DNA from: Galerina marginata
Taxonomy: Eukaryota > Basidiomycota > Agaricomycetes > Agaricales > Galerinaceae
DNA: 64,000 nt
Assembly (NCBI GenBank): GCA_023014335.1
Contig: JAECYW010000005.1
Span: 310,001 to 374,000 of the forward strand
Direction of reading: 5' to 3'
Shown here: positions 1 to 10,564 of the stretch, in pieces
Numbering within the stretch: position 1 is the stretch's first letter
Layout of the letters: each line of letters begins with the position of its first letter
Program-made: the position numbers and the translations under genes
Notes under the pieces: generated by a model
The model's input: only the letters and a program-made list of their open reading frames with translations
Databases searched by the model: none
What the model was told of the DNA's origin: nothing

Positions 1-27
1 GTTCTAACGAATCATTAGACGTTACAG

Positions 28-664
28 ACTACTACAGTTGCAGCTCAAGCTAGCGTGTCTAGGCAGGACATGTCCGTCGTAACTGCTTTTCGGAATGTAC
101 GATTGCCTCATTATATATCTTTGTAATTAAACTCACTACCTATCGCCTAATTTAGTTTATTCGTCTCCTTGGAGGAACCCTCGCCCTTGCTGTCGACTCG
201 ACTATAATGTAAGTACTTGTTTCGCCCTATGAAGTCGCAGGGGTTTTTACTATGTATTTGAACTCTCCTGCAGAAACAACGCGTTGCGCTTGTCCATGGA
301 CAAGCTTGAACTGCCTGCCTCGGTAATCTCACAGATAATTGACGACCCTTCCATGCTCGCGTTGCCTGAAAAGCTCGGAATATCTCTAATGACGGCAAAT
401 TCTATTCTCAACAACGGCTATACCAGAGGATTTAGGACAGTGTTTATTCTGAATGCCAGCCTAACATCTGCAGCCACAATCGCAAGTATAGTTTTAATCA
501 AGCACAAAAACCTTACCAGAGCAGACGAGGGCGAGTCAAAAGACGGGCAAGAGATGGTAGTGGTCGCGACGGGTGCAGTTACGGAGAAGGACAAAAAGAC
601 TTCGAGGGCTACCTTGCCTCAGCATGGATCTAAATCCCTTGAAGAGCTAGAAGGTAATAAATAG
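28..664 (+). CDS. MFS transporter, DHA2-like, C-terminal part (5' end outside window)
   Basis: Three exons can be joined in frame: 28-96, 156-208 and 274-664. The introns are GTACGA...TTTAG (97-155) and GTAAGT...CTGCAG (209-273), and the first bases (CTAAC then TTACAG at 27) look like the end of a further upstream intron. The conceptual product carries a VAAQASV...MSVVTAFRN|FIRLLGGTLALAV stretch, then a last hydrophobic helix (GFRTVFILNASLTSAATIASIVLI) followed by a cytoplasmic KHKNLTR tail rich in charged residues. This pattern is typical of the last helices of 14-TM fungal drug:H+ antiporters, which export small molecules at the plasma membrane. The substrate cannot be inferred. Only about the last 170 residues are present, so intactness of the whole gene is unknown. 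Confidence 0.8.
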
Positions 665-2760
665 CGATCTACATACCAGTCAGAACCTCAAGGAAATGAC
701 CACTCCTGTTTAAAATTATCGTCGCATGAGAGCGAGGAAAATTCGACAACCAATGCTGTGCTGATCCTCGGCTCGTAAGTACGACTGACGGATTTCGGAA
801 TCAAATTTATGAACTTTTAGGTAAGCAACGGGTTTTCAGTCGAGCAACCCTGTGAACTTCTGACAAGACGCGCCGCCGGCCAGGAAGTCTGAGAGAGGGA
901 ATCTAAGGATGTTGTTTTTAGGTGCGATCGTGAAGGGGATGGAAGTTGTGCGGGGTGCGTATGAACTGAAGAGCAATCGGATATGGTACTAAAAGGTATG
1001 CATTTCCCCTTCATGTCGATATTTTGTCATTTTCCTATCTAAATCGTAAACTGACAACCTCAATTTGTTCTTGAGGACTCTAGGCTATAATATCACCGAA
1101 ATATCTCAAGCTTATCGACCTATGTTGACATCCTCTCGCTGTCGTTGGTGGCTCAAGAGCATCCACCGCACAAATTAGCCTGAGGCCAAATCCATTACGC
1201 GGTGGCAGCAGCAACGCCAGCTCGCACCTCAGCAACCAAGACGCAGCTGAGGACGCACTATTGAGCCATACTGATCGTCGCAAACTGAAGGGTATTTTGG
1301 AGATGCTGAAACTGGGTCTTGTAATTCGGGATGGGACGATCACTACCGATGTACCTTTTCTATCTTTCTTCTCATCTACTGTTTTTCGAATTCCAGTGGT
1401 TAATGATTTCGAAATTGAACTACAGGCGATGCCACCCACCCCCACCCTCATGATCAGTCTCTATGCAAAGATAACGGATCGGAGCTGGAGAATCCGCTGA
1501 CCGTGCCTTTTCCGCCTCTACTAGTGTCCATCACCGTTTTCAAAGGCGTCAACGTCACCCCCACTTTCATCCATGCCTCGAACCACTCTCTTCGTGAACC
1601 CACCTTACATCGTCCTCAACACCTTCTTTATCGTCGCCTTTCAATTCACAGCATGTGTCGGCGACTGCCACATCCGAGTCTCTTTTAGACGTGGATAGAT
1701 GTCAAATCATAAATACGACACTTAATGGTGGGGCGAGGCCTTGGAATGACTGATAATCATGACGAATATGAACTTCGATGATGTCACCATTTGCCTACGG
1801 CGCCGCGGTGTTTAGAACTTCTAGAATTCAGCTCGATTGAGATGATCTTTCACGATGTCAGTTGACTACACGGTTCAAATTTACGTCCAGGACTGATCAA
1901 GGATAGTGCAGACTTTGTAAGGTGTTACGAACCTCCGAACTTACTCATGTTGTTTTAGAATACCCACGATAATACTGTATCTGGCCCAACCCTATAAGTG
2001 ACTACTGTGAAAGTAAATAATTGCGCCTTCTCCAAATGTACTAAGCCCAGCGGAGAAGCCCTCCATTGAAAGCACTATAAGACCTTTGTGTTCGGCATTT
2101 TGATCTCTCCGTGCTTGATCTTCTTTCTAAATTTATTACCGATTCATCACATTTGAGAACTTCTTAACTCAGGGTCATGCGCTTCATTGACGCAGGTGAA
2201 ATCGCATGGTCAGCGACTGTTGAACGTTGAACTGCCGGTTCGTTGGCGATTCCGGCTAAGAACCTCACAAAATGGGTGGCGAGTTCGCCTACAATTCCAT
2301 AGCCACCATTTGATTTGGATAAACCATGCCACTTTCCAGTAGACTGCATGGCTCATTAGTAATTACAGATCGACGGTGCATCTCACATGGTAGTCACGAA
2401 CGGGAAAGCAAAACACCGGAAACAAACACCCTGTTAATACACTCCTTCATTTACCTTCGTTCTATCCTTGGTTCCTTTGTCCCGCTTAATTTAACTTGGG
2501 AGAGACCGCCAAAATAATAATACTCAGCCAAGAAAGTAAAACGCCGGAGACAAACAAACAGTGGTCATTTGATAGTAGTGAACGTTGAACCTTTGAGCGA
2601 ACATCGAAGAAACGAGAAATTCACAGAGTGAGATGGACCAAAACGTAATATCTCAATCTGGAGATCTTTTATTTACAGGTTTTGCGAATACCTTTCCTTA
2701 TTTCACATATAAGCGATGCATTTAGGCATGTAGAACAGCTCTCAAGGCCCATCTTCAGCC
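665..2760. other. intergenic, no recognised gene
   Basis: Short open frames only. The best candidate is a plus-strand stretch of about 1174-1500 behind a possible acceptor (AATTAG at about 1168-1173), reading to a stop at 1500. It would encode a serine-rich then basic segment (SHTDRRKLKGILEML...) that I do not recognise, and no matching upstream exon was found. The remainder shows no repeat structure or RNA gene that I could identify. Confidence 0.4.
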
Positions 2761-3579
2761 ATGTCCAGTACGTCTATCATCTATCGTGACACTGTATCAA
2801 CTAATGTGTGTCTAGCCGCGAAATTAAGCTCCCTTCCCAACAAATCCACTCTGCTCGCTCATTGGTCATTTAATGGCACCCTTGACGGCATTTCTTTCAA
2901 CCAAGTCGGCCCCGCAGTCATCGTCGGCAGTAACGTTAATCTCGCATTTGAGGACCTGCCCTTACCCCCTGTTGAATCCCCTCTTCCTCTTCCGTTGGGG
3001 TCCTCGCTGCCGTCCTCGCTGTCGCCTGCCCTTCCCTCCTCTTCCCCCCAAGTTTCCTCCGACAAGACGGGATACATCAAGATCCGCAACCCCGGATACC
3101 TCAACATCCCATATGTCAATATCCAGTCAGACAGCTTCACCTTCGCTTTCTCTTTGCGAATGGCCGCAGCCTCGACGGAGAGACAGATTTTGTACAGCAA
3201 TTGGACCTCTGGTCAATGGCAGTTTATGACCAGGGTCAGTCCGACAGGAACTTTGATCGGAACTTTGCGACGAAACATGCAGACAAACGGATCAAATCCT
3301 GAGCAAGATCTTGTCGAGGTCACCAGCGATAAACCTGTCCCAGTAGGCACCTGGTTTGACGTTGAGTTCTCATACGATGCTTCCGTTCGAACATATTCCG
3401 TCTATATTAATCAGCAGAAGTCGGGATCCTCGGTTGTACGCCCATCGATTACCGATTTGACGCTTCATACGAGCAAGGTCAAATACGTTCAGTTCGGGAA
3501 CAAGGCCGACGACTTTCCCTTGACCGGCAACCTAAATGCAGATTTACGCAACCTTCGCATCTTCAAGTTGCACGCGTAG
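2761..3579 (+). CDS. LamG/concanavalin-A-like domain protein
   Basis: ATG at 2761 is followed after 7 nt by a 48-nt intron (2768-2815: GTACGT donor, CAACTAAT branch region, GTCTAG acceptor). Because the intron is a multiple of three the unspliced frame is also open, but the spliced start (MSTAKLSS) leads straight into the domain. The product is 256 aa. It begins HWSFNGTLDG, contains a proline/serine-rich insertion near residues 65-90, and then shows a jelly-roll pattern with VGTWFDVEFSYD...YSVYINQQKSGS, the usual LamG strand pair. There is no signal peptide or membrane segment, so a cytosolic or unconventionally secreted carbohydrate-binding role is possible. The ligand is unknown. A TATA-like CATATAAG lies near 2707. 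Confidence 0.75.
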   Translation: MSSTSIIYRDTVSTNVCLAAKLSSLPNKSTLLAHWSFNGTLDGISFNQVGPAVIVGSNVNLAFEDLPLPPVESPLPLPLGSSLPSSLSPALPSSSPQVSSDKTGYIKIRNPGYLNIPYVNIQSDSFTFAFSLRMAAASTERQILYSNWTSGQWQFMTRVSPTGTLIGTLRRNMQTNGSNPEQDLVEVTSDKPVPVGTWFDVEFSYDASVRTYSVYINQQKSGSSVVRPSITDLTLHTSKVKYVQFGNKADDFPLTGNLNADLRNLRIFKLHA

Positions 3580-3895
3580 TCTGCGTGGTATCGTGAGTGA
3601 TTTCATTTTCTTTGACTACTCTTTTTGATTGTGATGTAACAGGCATTAAGGAAACGGCAAAGAAAGTTATCAAAGTCCGCGATAAGACGAGGACAGTGAT
3701 TGTGAGATGTTCACATGCAGCTTAGCGAAATGTATTCCAAATTATCTGTTTAAATCGAATCAGTGCTATGAGAACTCAATGAAGGTCAAAGGCAACTCTT
3801 TCTACCACGCGTTAGCATGAGAGTCTCTCGAACGCAACCTGCCAAATCTTATTAGGGGTGAATCTTCCTGGAAACTGAGCTAAAACCCGCGTGTT
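3580..3895. other. intergenic 3' flank of the LamG-like gene
   Basis: No gene or repeat recognised between the LamG-like stop codon and the start of SKT5-related sequence near 3896. Confidence 0.4.
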
Positions 3896-5290
3896 TGGCC
3901 CTCCTCCTGCTCCTGCTACTGCTCCGCCTCCTGTTCCTCCTCCTGCTCCGCCTCCTGTTCCTCCTGCTGCTACTGCTGTAGGGCCTGGCGTGAGAGAGAG
4001 GGAATGGTCGTACCTGCTCCAGTCGAGTTTGAGTTAGAGTTCGAGTTTGACAGGGAGCTCAGCCCAAAAACCAGAAGAGGCCACTTCCCAGTCACACATC
4101 GCCCGAGTTGATCCCGAGCTCTGCGAATGTGGCTGCCTTGAATTTGTTGGACGGGAGACTATAATACCTCACACTCATCACCGGATCAAACACAAACGGC
4201 GGCTCCGCGAACTCGTTCTTAAGCCGAGCGTATACCGCCCCAGCCTCGCCGGTCGCTAGGTTTTTCTCGCTTCATGTAGGGCGAAAAGAGCGAGGGCGGG
4301 ATGGGAGAGCGCTCTGTGAAGGCGGAAGAGGAAGGGAGAGAGATGAACTGCAACTCGGAGGGGCGGAGGAATGCGTATATGCATGCGGGCTGTGGGTGTG
4401 GAGGAACGCGAGGAGGACGGCGCAGTGTGGGAGTGGGGGCGAGTGCGAGGATTCGCTCCAGAATTCGGGTTCGGGCCCACGCACTCGACGAGGAAGAAGA
4501 CTTCGCGGTAGTACGCGATTTTAAGCGTGGGGTCGTGCGTGAATCTAGCAGGCAGCTCCTTGAAGCTGTTTGGCGAAGGGGGGCTGCTGGGGTGGACGCC
4601 GCGGGCTTTCGTCGTCGTTGTTGGCGGGGCTGGGGCTGGAACAGGGGCGGAGGCTGGGCTGGGGACGAGGGAGTTGGCTTCGAGGAGAGTAGGCAGGCTG
4701 AGGCCGAGGCTAGAGCTGCTGCACGAGAGACGAGTACGACACCATAGAGAGGATTGTGAGAGAAATAAGGTCGACAGCGGGTGTGGTATAGGTAATCTGG
4801 GAAAAGCACGCCAATGGCTACTATGGCTGCTGGATCTGCGAAGGTGCGGCTCCGGGGATGACAAATCTGTGGAAGTAGTTGATCGGCGTCTGGGGTGGCA
4901 GGCTCAGGCTCTGCTGGTGCTGACGCTGCTGGTGCTGATGTGCCGGCGGACGCGCCTGCGATTGCTGCCTGTACAGCCATCGTCAGTCCGTCGTCATCAT
5001 CGTCAGCAAGTAGCACTCACATCGGCGAGTATCGACCAATCCACTCTATGCGGTCTCGGTGTGATCATCGGATGCTCAAACCTCGGGGGGACTCGACACC
5101 ATACGGGCTCAAGGTGTTATATCGCTCTGTTTGCAGACGCAGGTCAAGAAGAGGCGGGAGAAGCGGCAGTGCGCTTGGGTTAAGGTTCGGATTCACATTC
5201 GGAGGGCGATGTTGTTCGTGTTGGAAGGATGGTATAGGACGGCAGAGTTGACAACCATGATAGGGAGAGGGTATATGTAGGCTGGATAGC
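3896..5290 (-). pseudogene. SKT5/CHS4-like pseudogene with internal deletions
   Basis: Segments of the intact SKT5-like gene at 42146-46092 appear here in the same order and strand. They are separated by large deletions and frameshifts. Recognisable pieces, 5' to 3' on the minus strand, are: exon 1 remnants near 5030-5180; the Gln/Pro-rich start of exon 2 near 4840-4980; a core at 4440-4545 translating to THDPTLKIAYYREVFFLVEC, against THDPTLKIAWCRDVFFLVDR in the intact gene; Sel1-region pieces at 4150-4420; and the Gly/Pro-rich tail at 3900-4080. The tail contains a degenerate CCTGCTCCGCCTCCTGTTCC direct repeat (3901-3980). No frame spans the pieces. It probably arose from the segmental duplication that also produced the copy at 26.1-26.8 kb. 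Confidence 0.8.
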
Positions 5291-5671
5291 CTTTGAACGG
5301 CGTTGGCGGTGTGCTAGCTCTCGCAGCTTCATTTCGCGAGTCCCAGGGTGTCGAGATTTCATTCGAAGCAACCCATGCTAACTGCAGTTGAATTCAAAGC
5401 GACAGACCGGCTTCGCCTTTGTTATATCGTCAGTGATGCATCTTCTTAGAGGGAGGTGCAAAGAACTCCCTCGTACGAACCCAGAAGTATGCCATCACAA
5501 TGATAGGCGGAGCCAGAGGAGGATATGAGGTGCTTTGACGGGGTACGTGGGGTACCGCGGGTACCTGGATTCGTGACGCTGGCAATTACGGTGTCAGAGT
5601 TGCTGAGAGAGAAGAAGGGTGGACGGGAGGAGGTCAAGCCGTCCTTCAAGAAAACCTAGTCAACTGTGATG

Positions 5672-7047
5672 CCCAGTGAAAGTCGACTCTGAGTTTAGCC
5701 GCAGATATCCGCAAAGTATCTGCAGATTCCGGTGACTGTCGGAACGTCAGAAAGTCGCGGATGAAGTGGGATTTTGTCCCTTTTGCGGATTTTTTCCCGC
5801 AAATTTCCGCACTTGACTCAGATTTCTCTGCCGCTTCCCCTAGTTATCCGCGAAATTCTGCGATAAGCCTCGATTTACAGAAATATACCATTCATTTTTG
5901 TACCCCATATCTTCCCCCTTAAATCTGAGAGAATCCGAGAGAATCCGAGAAATAAATGTATTATCTGCGTCTATCTGCGTCTACCTGCGCCTATCTACGT
6001 CTAGCCGGTACCTACAGCCGCCTGTGCCCAGTCTTTTCAGTACTACGCTTGGGCTGACCGTCATCGAAGGAGATCGAAAACCTGTGAATTATATTGAGAT
6101 CGGATGGAATGTATTAGATGAATGACACTACGTTCACCTCAGCTTCATCGATGCAGCTAATCCAAGCTTTCACAGTCGCTCTGAGCCGATTACTACTGCC
6201 TTGATTCAGTACAAGTATGATAAAATAAACGACGCACCTGACAATCTGCGGTCAATCCAGCAAATCGAAATCGCGTCAGAGAGCTCTAGGTATAATTGCG
6301 CGGGTAAGAGGAATGCCATTGAAGTGTCAGCGAAGGAGAAATCCATCAAATCGTAAAACCACATACCGGCATGGAAATCCAACGTTGCAAAAGAAGCCGC
6401 TCGAGCCGATACAGAGTCTACGAGAGGAGACGCTGGTGGTGAGCCGAGGGCCTGTCATACAGTTGTTACGGTGAGACTTGCTCACCTTGCAGTAAAGAGG
6501 CGCATATATGCAGGAGAAACGGTCAGACGGGCCACTTGGAGGCTATAAGATGGTGTATCGAAACATCGAGAGTGCATGCGGTCGCCTGTACATATAATGA
6601 TCAGTGTACAGTCGTCTAAAAGAAAACCAAACTCACATTAAGCCATTCAGTCAAACTCTGCACGCCTATGAGTGCCTAAACCGCCATCTACGACGTCTAG
6701 ATAGTTTTGATACGACTGCGAGAGGCCCGCGGCACGGCAGAGCAACGTGCAGGAGGAGGAAACAGAGTGGGGGGAAGCAGGGGAGGTGGGGGAAGGAAGG
6801 AAGGAGAGGATGTGGACGTTCTTGAAGGCCTTGGATATATATACAATTTTCCCAGTACTTGTCCTGTCGACTCTGCGGAACGAATGGCGAATAGAAAGTG
6901 GAAAGTTGAGATGATAGTTGACCAAAAGCAGTCAAGAAAGACCCGTGGCAGGAAATCTCGGAGAGCGGCGGATATTCGCCGATTTTGTCCTTCTATGCCG
7001 AAATTTGCAGCTCCGCGCGGAACTGTGCAGAGTCGATTTTCACTGGG
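5672..7047. mobile_element. non-autonomous hAT-like DNA transposon, 1.38 kb
   Basis: The ends are inverted copies of CCCAGTGAAARTCGACTCTG (5672-5691 and 7028-7047). They are flanked by a direct 7-bp repeat TGTGATG (5665-5671 and 7048-7054). Subterminal regions on both sides are rich in TCCGC/GCGGA motifs, a hAT-like arrangement. The paralogous segment near 27100 runs across the position without the insertion. Internal short tandem repeats include GAGAGAATCC (two copies, about 5926-5950) and TATCTGCGTC-like units (5961-6003). No transposase-like coding sequence is visible. The superfamily is inferred from TSD length and subterminal repeats only. Confidence 0.7.
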
Positions 7048-7123
7048 TGTGATGGTTTGGACGAAGAACAATAGAGAGATCAAACGTGGCAATATTACCT
7101 AATGCCAATGGAAAAGTCGGCAT

Positions 7124-7495
7124 CACTGCTGGCGCCGACTCCTGTTTCCAAGAGAAACAGCCGTTAGAGACATGATTTCCGTTTGTAGTTACAATTTCCT
7201 CTGTAAATAGAATCTTTAATTTTTTTAAATACATTCAAAAGAACAGAAAATGTGTATAAAGAACTTCTTTTGCCACAGCTATTTCCCTCAGAAAAACGAA
7301 TTCTGTTGGGTCAATATTTCTTTGTGAAAGGGATGATATTTATGGTGTAAAAACGTCTCAACAAACACACTTCCTGTTTTTTCTTGTGTATTTAAAAGAA
7401 ATAAAATTCCTATTGACAGAAAAATAGCGATTACAAACGGAAGTCATACTTCTAACAGCTGTTTCCAAGACGAACAGGAATCAGCGCCAGCAGTG
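7124..7495. mobile_element. CACTA-like MITE, 372 bp
   Basis: Inverted ends start CACTGCTGGCGC at 7124 and finish as its reverse complement at 7495. The inverted similarity extends about 80 bp inwards, with both sides containing variants of CTGTTTCC...ACAGC and TTCCGTTTGTA. A 3-bp direct repeat CAT flanks it (7121-7123 and 7496-7498). CACT ends plus a 3-bp TSD are hallmarks of the CACTA (EnSpm/CMC) superfamily. It is A+T-rich inside and has no coding capacity. The paralogous segment near 27150 has no counterpart. Confidence 0.7.
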
Positions 7496-7498
7496 CAT

Positions 7499-10271
7499 CC
7501 AAATTCTCCGAAGCAAAGGTACACTTTTAGAATGCGTACATCTCCCTTCTTTTAAGTTTTATCAAGTAAAGGGTCGATGAACTACCGGTCACTCTTGAAA
7601 AAAAGATGGGAGTCTACTCTAGAACGTCCACGGAGGAGCAGGCGATGAACTTAATATTCAGTATAGTCGATACAGAAGCCAACCAATACTTCTCTTTCAT
7701 CTCCCGATAAACATTAATCACGACCTCGTCCGTACCGTTCCCTAAAATTATGCGCTGCGAGATACATGAGTTCAAGACCAATCAATACGGATACAAAAAC
7801 AAATGCCGTCAACGGGGAGAGTGCGATAGTGGAATCACCAGACTGAGATAAATGTAGGAAGACGAGGTGAGGGTGTACTCCACACCATCACAGTGAGGCG
7901 TTGACACTGTGCCTCAATTATGCTGTTCCCCTGCCTTGTCCTAACATCTTGAATTTGGGCCTGATCATGAGACCCTATTCCTCTACGACCCGGCCACGCT
8001 TTCGAGAAATGCATGGGACGTCGAGAACTTCGAAACACTGATCTAGTGAGTGACACTCTGCGCCTTCAATACAACTTGCACACAATCACCAGATTCCCCC
8101 CGAGACCAAGGCGGTCAAGGCAAGGAACACGGCTATGGAAGAACCGCCTGGAGATGAGGATATGGCTGTCGTGAACGACGGAGAGTGTACATTACGAAGG
8201 GCTGGAACGAAATTTGAGAACTCAATGGGTTTCCTGATAGTTTTCTCCGTCAAGTAAAGATGAAATTGGGAGTAGGAAATGGCTTTGGGGGAGGACAAGT
8301 AGTGTGCACAGAGGATAACCGAGATGCAGTATCCTATGTGTCTCGTTTTCATAGACGCATGCACCTCGATTTCAGAGCACCCATTCTTGTCCTCGCCGCC
8401 GCCGCTGGCTGCTAACCCGGGTCGATGCGAGTGAAGGTGCCAGCAAAGTGACGGGGAATCTTGTTGATGGCGATATCCTTAGAATTAAATCAAGCAGCTT
8501 TTTGGACTTAATGACTACGTGAGGACGAGAGGGACTTCAAGGACATTCAAAGCCTACACCATAGAGGAAACAAGAGCAATTAAACAATTCAGTTTAAGCT
8601 GCTTGCTATTGTTTCATCGATATCAATGCCCGTAATCCCATCCTCGTCCTCAGAGCCAAAGTCGATGTCCAAAGAATTCCAAGCTGATATAGACGGTTTC
8701 TGGAGTAGCTGGCTTGCACAGCGGCGTGGTTGTCAGCTACGCAGAGACGGAGGCGCACGAATACAAGATTAGAACCTGGGATCTCATATGCCATATATCA
8801 AGATGGAAGTGCGAAGCCCAGTTCGTAGTGCTCAGTCTGCCCCCCCGGCTTGTGGTCCATTCCAACATCGTTCTCGACCGACGTACAAATCCTCGCAAGT
8901 CCAATCCGGTCGCGAAGCACTAGATTTCGTCTGAAGTTACCTTAACTGCTAAACCAGAGTCCGAGACGATGGACCCTGCCAGGAACCAGTGGTATTACAA
9001 CCGTAGGTCCACTTGGAGAGCAGACTGGCTGGCTGGAGTCCTGGCGGCACAGTTTTAACACAGATTATTCGCGGGTCAATCGTTTTTGACTGGGCAGTAA
9101 GTGCAACTTCAAAAGATCCAAATGTCGGCGTTCCACGATATTTCGAGCCCTCGTGTAGTCGTTATGCACGTCCTCCAATGCCCAGATCATCTGTATCTCC
9201 AAGCTTGTCTCCTAGTGCCTAGTCGATGGCAAGTCATGCGGCGGATGCGAATGAATACAGCAGCGATCGCGAGCTTGGAGATTGAAGATAACGATAGCAG
9301 GGATGTATCATAGATCGGAAATATAGTGAGCCTATCAAAAGAGAAGGTACTAGGGAGTGGGAGATCAATCGATCAAAGCCAGCAGGATCAGGAGAGGCGA
9401 AGCAGAGCATTGTCATCAGTAACACTAACAGCAACAGCGCGTATGCAGCGCGTAGAACGCACTAGAAGTAAACTTTCAGCTACGACCTAAGGAATATTTC
9501 ATCACGTTAAACAGGGAGGAGCTACAGGCGTAGATGACTTGCGCTGATGAGGCGAATGGCCAGAGGGTGCCTGAGGCGCATCAAGTAGTAAGGGCGATGA
9601 TGATGACAGTCGACGGAAGCTAGGGCTACAGAAGGCATTGCTTGTCGTAGATGAGAGAAAGTGAGCTCTGCGGGTAGTATCGATGGTGGTATCAACACAA
9701 GCTGTGAGACGGAAACGGAATCGTGGTGGCAGAAATCGCGGGAAGGAGAACACGTGGGTATACATCCACGTGCATGATCTAAGTCAGGATTAGATTAGAT
9801 ATCATAAGACCTGAGGCCTGAGGCCTGATCTACTTATTGATCGACCTGATAGCAGAGCAGCCTGGGCCAAGCCTGGACCCTGATCATGATGTAGACGACA
9901 CACGGTTCAGTGACGAAAACTTTTGTTTGCCTCTTGCCGTTGCGTGCGACGCGATAGCGCACTGCTCGACGCGCTACCCGACCTTTGCCAGCCTTGGACT
10001 GTTATAGTACGCCTGATAAGCCTAATCCAACGACTCAAATTTTAACAGATAAAGTCTATTGTAGGAATAAACATGGTTAGAGCGACGGCGCTTGGGAGGT
10101 CCACAGTACTGCGCACTCTGTCAAACCGCGGCTCTTCAGATGGTTAAACTTAACGTAATGCATTCAAATAAGCGACATGAATCAACCTCAGTCCTTCATA
10201 CTCTTTTCTAACGCCAAGGCATTGACGGTTCCTCGTGTCAAACTCTAAGGTGTGAAGAAAGAACACACGAA
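7499..10271. other. no recognised gene; right part of duplicated segment then unassigned sequence
   Basis: 7499-8600 belongs to the segmental duplication shared with 27150-27990. 8600-10271 contains only short overlapping frames, none resembling a family I know. A minus-strand A/T-poor stretch at 9500-9770 and short repeats GCCTGAGGCCTGAGGCCTGA near 9811-9830 were seen but not assigned. Confidence 0.4.
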
Positions 10272-10279
10272 GTCGGCAG
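10272..10279. repeat. 8-bp target-site duplication of P-like element, left copy
   Basis: GTCGGCAG immediately left of the inverted repeat; the identical octamer is at 15468-15475 immediately right of the other end. An 8-bp duplication is the P-superfamily norm (also used by hAT). Confidence 0.92.
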
Positions 10280-10416
10280 CAAGGGGCTACGCCCGGAAGA
10301 TTCCGAGACACGACGTACCCTCCCAATGTTCCATCATTTGCAACTGGGGTCCTGGTCAGGGTCCCCCATATCGGGAAGGAGCCCACCTGGAACCGCTCGG
10401 CAACCGTCGCTTAGAT
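10280..10416 (+). repeat. left 137-bp terminal inverted repeat of P-like element
   Basis: Reverse complement of 15331-15467 with no mismatch found by eye. It begins CAAGGGGCTACG and ends GTCGCTTAGAT. Confidence 0.93.
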
Positions 10417-10480
10417 GGATGGATCGATATAACTTCATCATCCTCCGAGTCTCTGGGAAGACCTTTCCAGAGTCGTACCT

Positions 10481-10507
10481 ATATTATAATTGTAACTTCT
10501 CTATATA
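10481..10507 (+). promoter_or_regulatory. candidate TATA region of the transposase gene
   Basis: ATATTATAAT (10481-10490) and CTATATACTG (10501-10510) lie 55-85 nt before the ATG at 10565. A pyrimidine-rich tract (TTTCCCCTCCCTGCTC) sits between them and the start codon. Position and composition fit a basic fungal promoter; this is inference only. Confidence 0.4.
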
Positions 10508-10564
10508 CTGCTCGAATCCGATGTTCTCACAAATGCTACTTTCCCCTCCCTGCTCGTCTATGTG

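Larger units (their letters stand above)
3896..8600. repeat. segmental duplication, copy 1 (partner at 26060-27990)
   Basis: The SKT5 pseudogene and its right flank are repeated in the same orientation at 26060-27990. Flank matches include CAGTGATGCATCTT (5431 and 27000), GGTGTCAGAGTTGCT (5589 and 27039) and the long stretches 8080-8600 versus 27370-27830 (for example CGGAGAGTGTAC followed by TTTTCTCCGT). This copy is longer because it holds two transposon insertions (5672-7047 and 7124-7495) that the partner lacks. Confidence 0.75.

Noticed and set aside
4219..5016. 265- and 202-codon minus-strand frames and 218-codon plus-strand frame
   Set aside because: These are frames through the broken SKT5 pseudogene. 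Homology jumps between frames, so none is a functional gene.
8740..8790. Possible tRNA T-arm (GGTTCTAATC on the minus strand)
   Set aside because: Flanking bases do not form a T-stem and no acceptor or anticodon arm could be built.
10562..10564. GTG as start of the transposase
   Set aside because: An ATG follows immediately at 10565, and a non-ATG start is not expected in a fungal nuclear gene without other evidence.
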